Part shown: piece after piece, positions 6,567 to 7,255 of the stretch
Layout: every line of letters starts with the position of its first letter
How positions within the stretch are numbered: the first letter of the stretch is position 1
From: SZUA-254 sp964596065
GTDB lineage: Bacteria; Bacteroidota; Ignavibacteria; UBA10030; SZUA-254
Assembly: GCA_964596065.1 (NCBI GenBank)
Contig: CAZQSM010000092.1
Location: 1 to 7,255 of the forward strand
DNA length: 7,255 bases
Direction of reading: 5' to 3'
Notes under the pieces: generated by a model
Databases searched by the model: none
The model's input: only the letters and a program-made list of their open reading frames with translations
Told to the model about the DNA's origin: nothing
Made by a program: the position numbers and the translations under genes

Positions 6567-7255
6567 TTACAGCCGCGCGACGGCGGCGCGGTGGGCCCGG
6601 AGGGTGCGGTCGATGTCGCGCGCGGTATGGGACGCCGAAATGAACGCCGCCTCGAACTGGGAGGGGGGCAGGTAGACGCCGGCGGCGAGCATCATCCGGA
6701 AGTAGCGCCCGAAGAGCGCCGTGTCGGAGCGCTTCGCGCTGTCGAAATCGGTGACGGGCCCCGGCGCGAAAAAGAGCGTGAACATCGAGCCGACCCGGTT
6801 GACGCGGTGGGGGATGCCCCGGCTGACCAGCGGCGCGGCGAGGCCCTCTTCGAGGGCGCGGCCCGCGGATTCGAGTTTCGCGTAGAGCCCCTTCCGTTCG
6901 GAGATCATCGAGAGCATTTCCAGCCCCGCGGCCATCGCCAGGGGGTTGCCGGAGAGCGTGCCCGCCTGGTAGACCGGCCCCTCCGGCGCGACGAGCTTCA
7001 TGATCTCCTTCTTCCCGCCGTACGCCCCGACGGGCAGGCCGCCCCCGATGATCTTGCCGAGGGTGGTCAGGTCGGGACGGATCCCGTATCGTTCCTGCGC
7101 CCCGCCCGGGGCGAGCCTGAACCCCGTCATCACCTCGTCGAAGATCAGCACGATGCCGTGCCGGTCGCAGAGCGTCCGGAGGTCGCGCAGGAACGCGCCC
7201 GCGGGGGGCACGCAACCCATGTTGCCGACCACGGGTTCGACGATCACGGCGGCGA
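6567..7255 (-). CDS. hemL: Glutamate-1-semialdehyde 2,1-aminomutase, C-terminal half (5' partial)
   Basis: A PLP-dependent cytoplasmic enzyme that converts glutamate-1-semialdehyde to 5-aminolevulinate, the last step of the C5 route to tetrapyrroles. The frame runs from the window edge to TAA at 6567-6569. The 229 visible residues match the C-terminal half of HemL (family about 430). Recognised segments, in order, are AAVIVEPVVGNMGCVPP; LIFDEVMTGFR (the Asp that contacts the PLP ring nitrogen); GGAQERYGIRPDLTTLGK, whose Lys (codon at 7053-7055) is the Schiff-base lysine; IIGGGLPVGAYGG; GPVYQAGTLSGNPLAMAAG; and the C-terminal GVYLPPSQFEAAFIS. The match is close along the whole visible length, with no frameshift. 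The true start lies beyond the right edge; the GTG at 7247 is internal. It is convergent with the pilus operon and probably unrelated to it. This is a confident family call. Confidence 0.96.
   Translation of the reverse strand, partial: AAVIVEPVVGNMGCVPPAGAFLRDLRTLCDRHGIVLIFDEVMTGFRLAPGGAQERYGIRPDLTTLGKIIGGGLPVGAYGGKKEIMKLVAPEGPVYQAGTLSGNPLAMAAGLEMLSMISERKGLYAKLESAGRALEEGLAAPLVSRGIPHRVNRVGSMFTLFFAPGPVTDFDSAKRSDTALFGRYFRMMLAAGVYLPPSQFEAAFISASHTARDIDRTLRAHRAAVARL

Noticed and set aside
6331..7215. 294-codon minus-strand frame overlapping hemL and the lipoprotein end
   Set aside because: It is a shifted-frame shadow of hemL, Arg/Pro/Ala-rich, and would read through the hairpin and the lipoprotein 3' end. 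The hemL frame is unambiguous.
1..7255. Search for CRISPR arrays, tRNA or rRNA genes, insertion sequences and integrase or attachment sites
   Set aside because: No direct repeat arrays, cloverleaf-like segments, transposase motifs or flanking inverted repeats were seen by eye. All stretches longer than 80 bp are accounted for by coding sequence or the N gap.

Overview
The window is high-GC DNA (visibly above 60% G+C) from a Gram-negative bacterium, as shown by an outer-membrane secretin and a lipoprotein with a classic lipobox. A run of exactly 100 N (1527-1626) marks a draft-assembly scaffold gap. The taxon cannot be fixed from the sequence. The divergent, partly fused type IV pilus proteins and a carboxypeptidase-regulatory-like/Ig-domain lipoprotein would fit the FCB superphylum (for example an Ignavibacteria-like lineage), but that is only an impression.

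Positions 1-6490 hold five co-directional plus-strand reading frames separated by about 20-40 bp, each internal start having its own Shine-Dalgarno. This looks like one operon for a type IV pilus or type II secretion-like trans-envelope machine. In order they are: a PilT-family retraction-type ATPase (5' end outside the window); a reading frame with a PilM/GspL-like cytoplasmic half and a PilN-like membrane half, split by the N gap; a protein that appears to join a PilO-like domain to a PilP-like domain; a compact secretin (PilQ/GspD family); and a 673-residue lipoprotein with three carboxypeptidase-regulatory-like repeats followed by about three Ig-like domains. Functionally this reads as motor, inner-membrane alignment complex, outer-membrane pore and surface or periplasmic lipoprotein, which is the classical pilMNOPQ logic with two probable fusions. 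No pilin, prepilin peptidase, PilB or PilC platform gene is in the window.

The operon ends in a perfect 15-bp hairpin (6513-6549). It lies between the lipoprotein gene and a convergent minus-strand hemL gene (6567 to the window edge, C-terminal half only), which encodes glutamate-1-semialdehyde aminomutase of the C5 tetrapyrrole pathway and is unrelated to the pilus system.

The points most worth a second look are the altered Asp box of the ATPase, the probable PilO-PilP fusion, the possible PilM-PilN (GspL-like) fusion hidden by the gap, the minimal secretin with a charged C-terminal tail, and the multidomain lipoprotein as the last gene of the operon.
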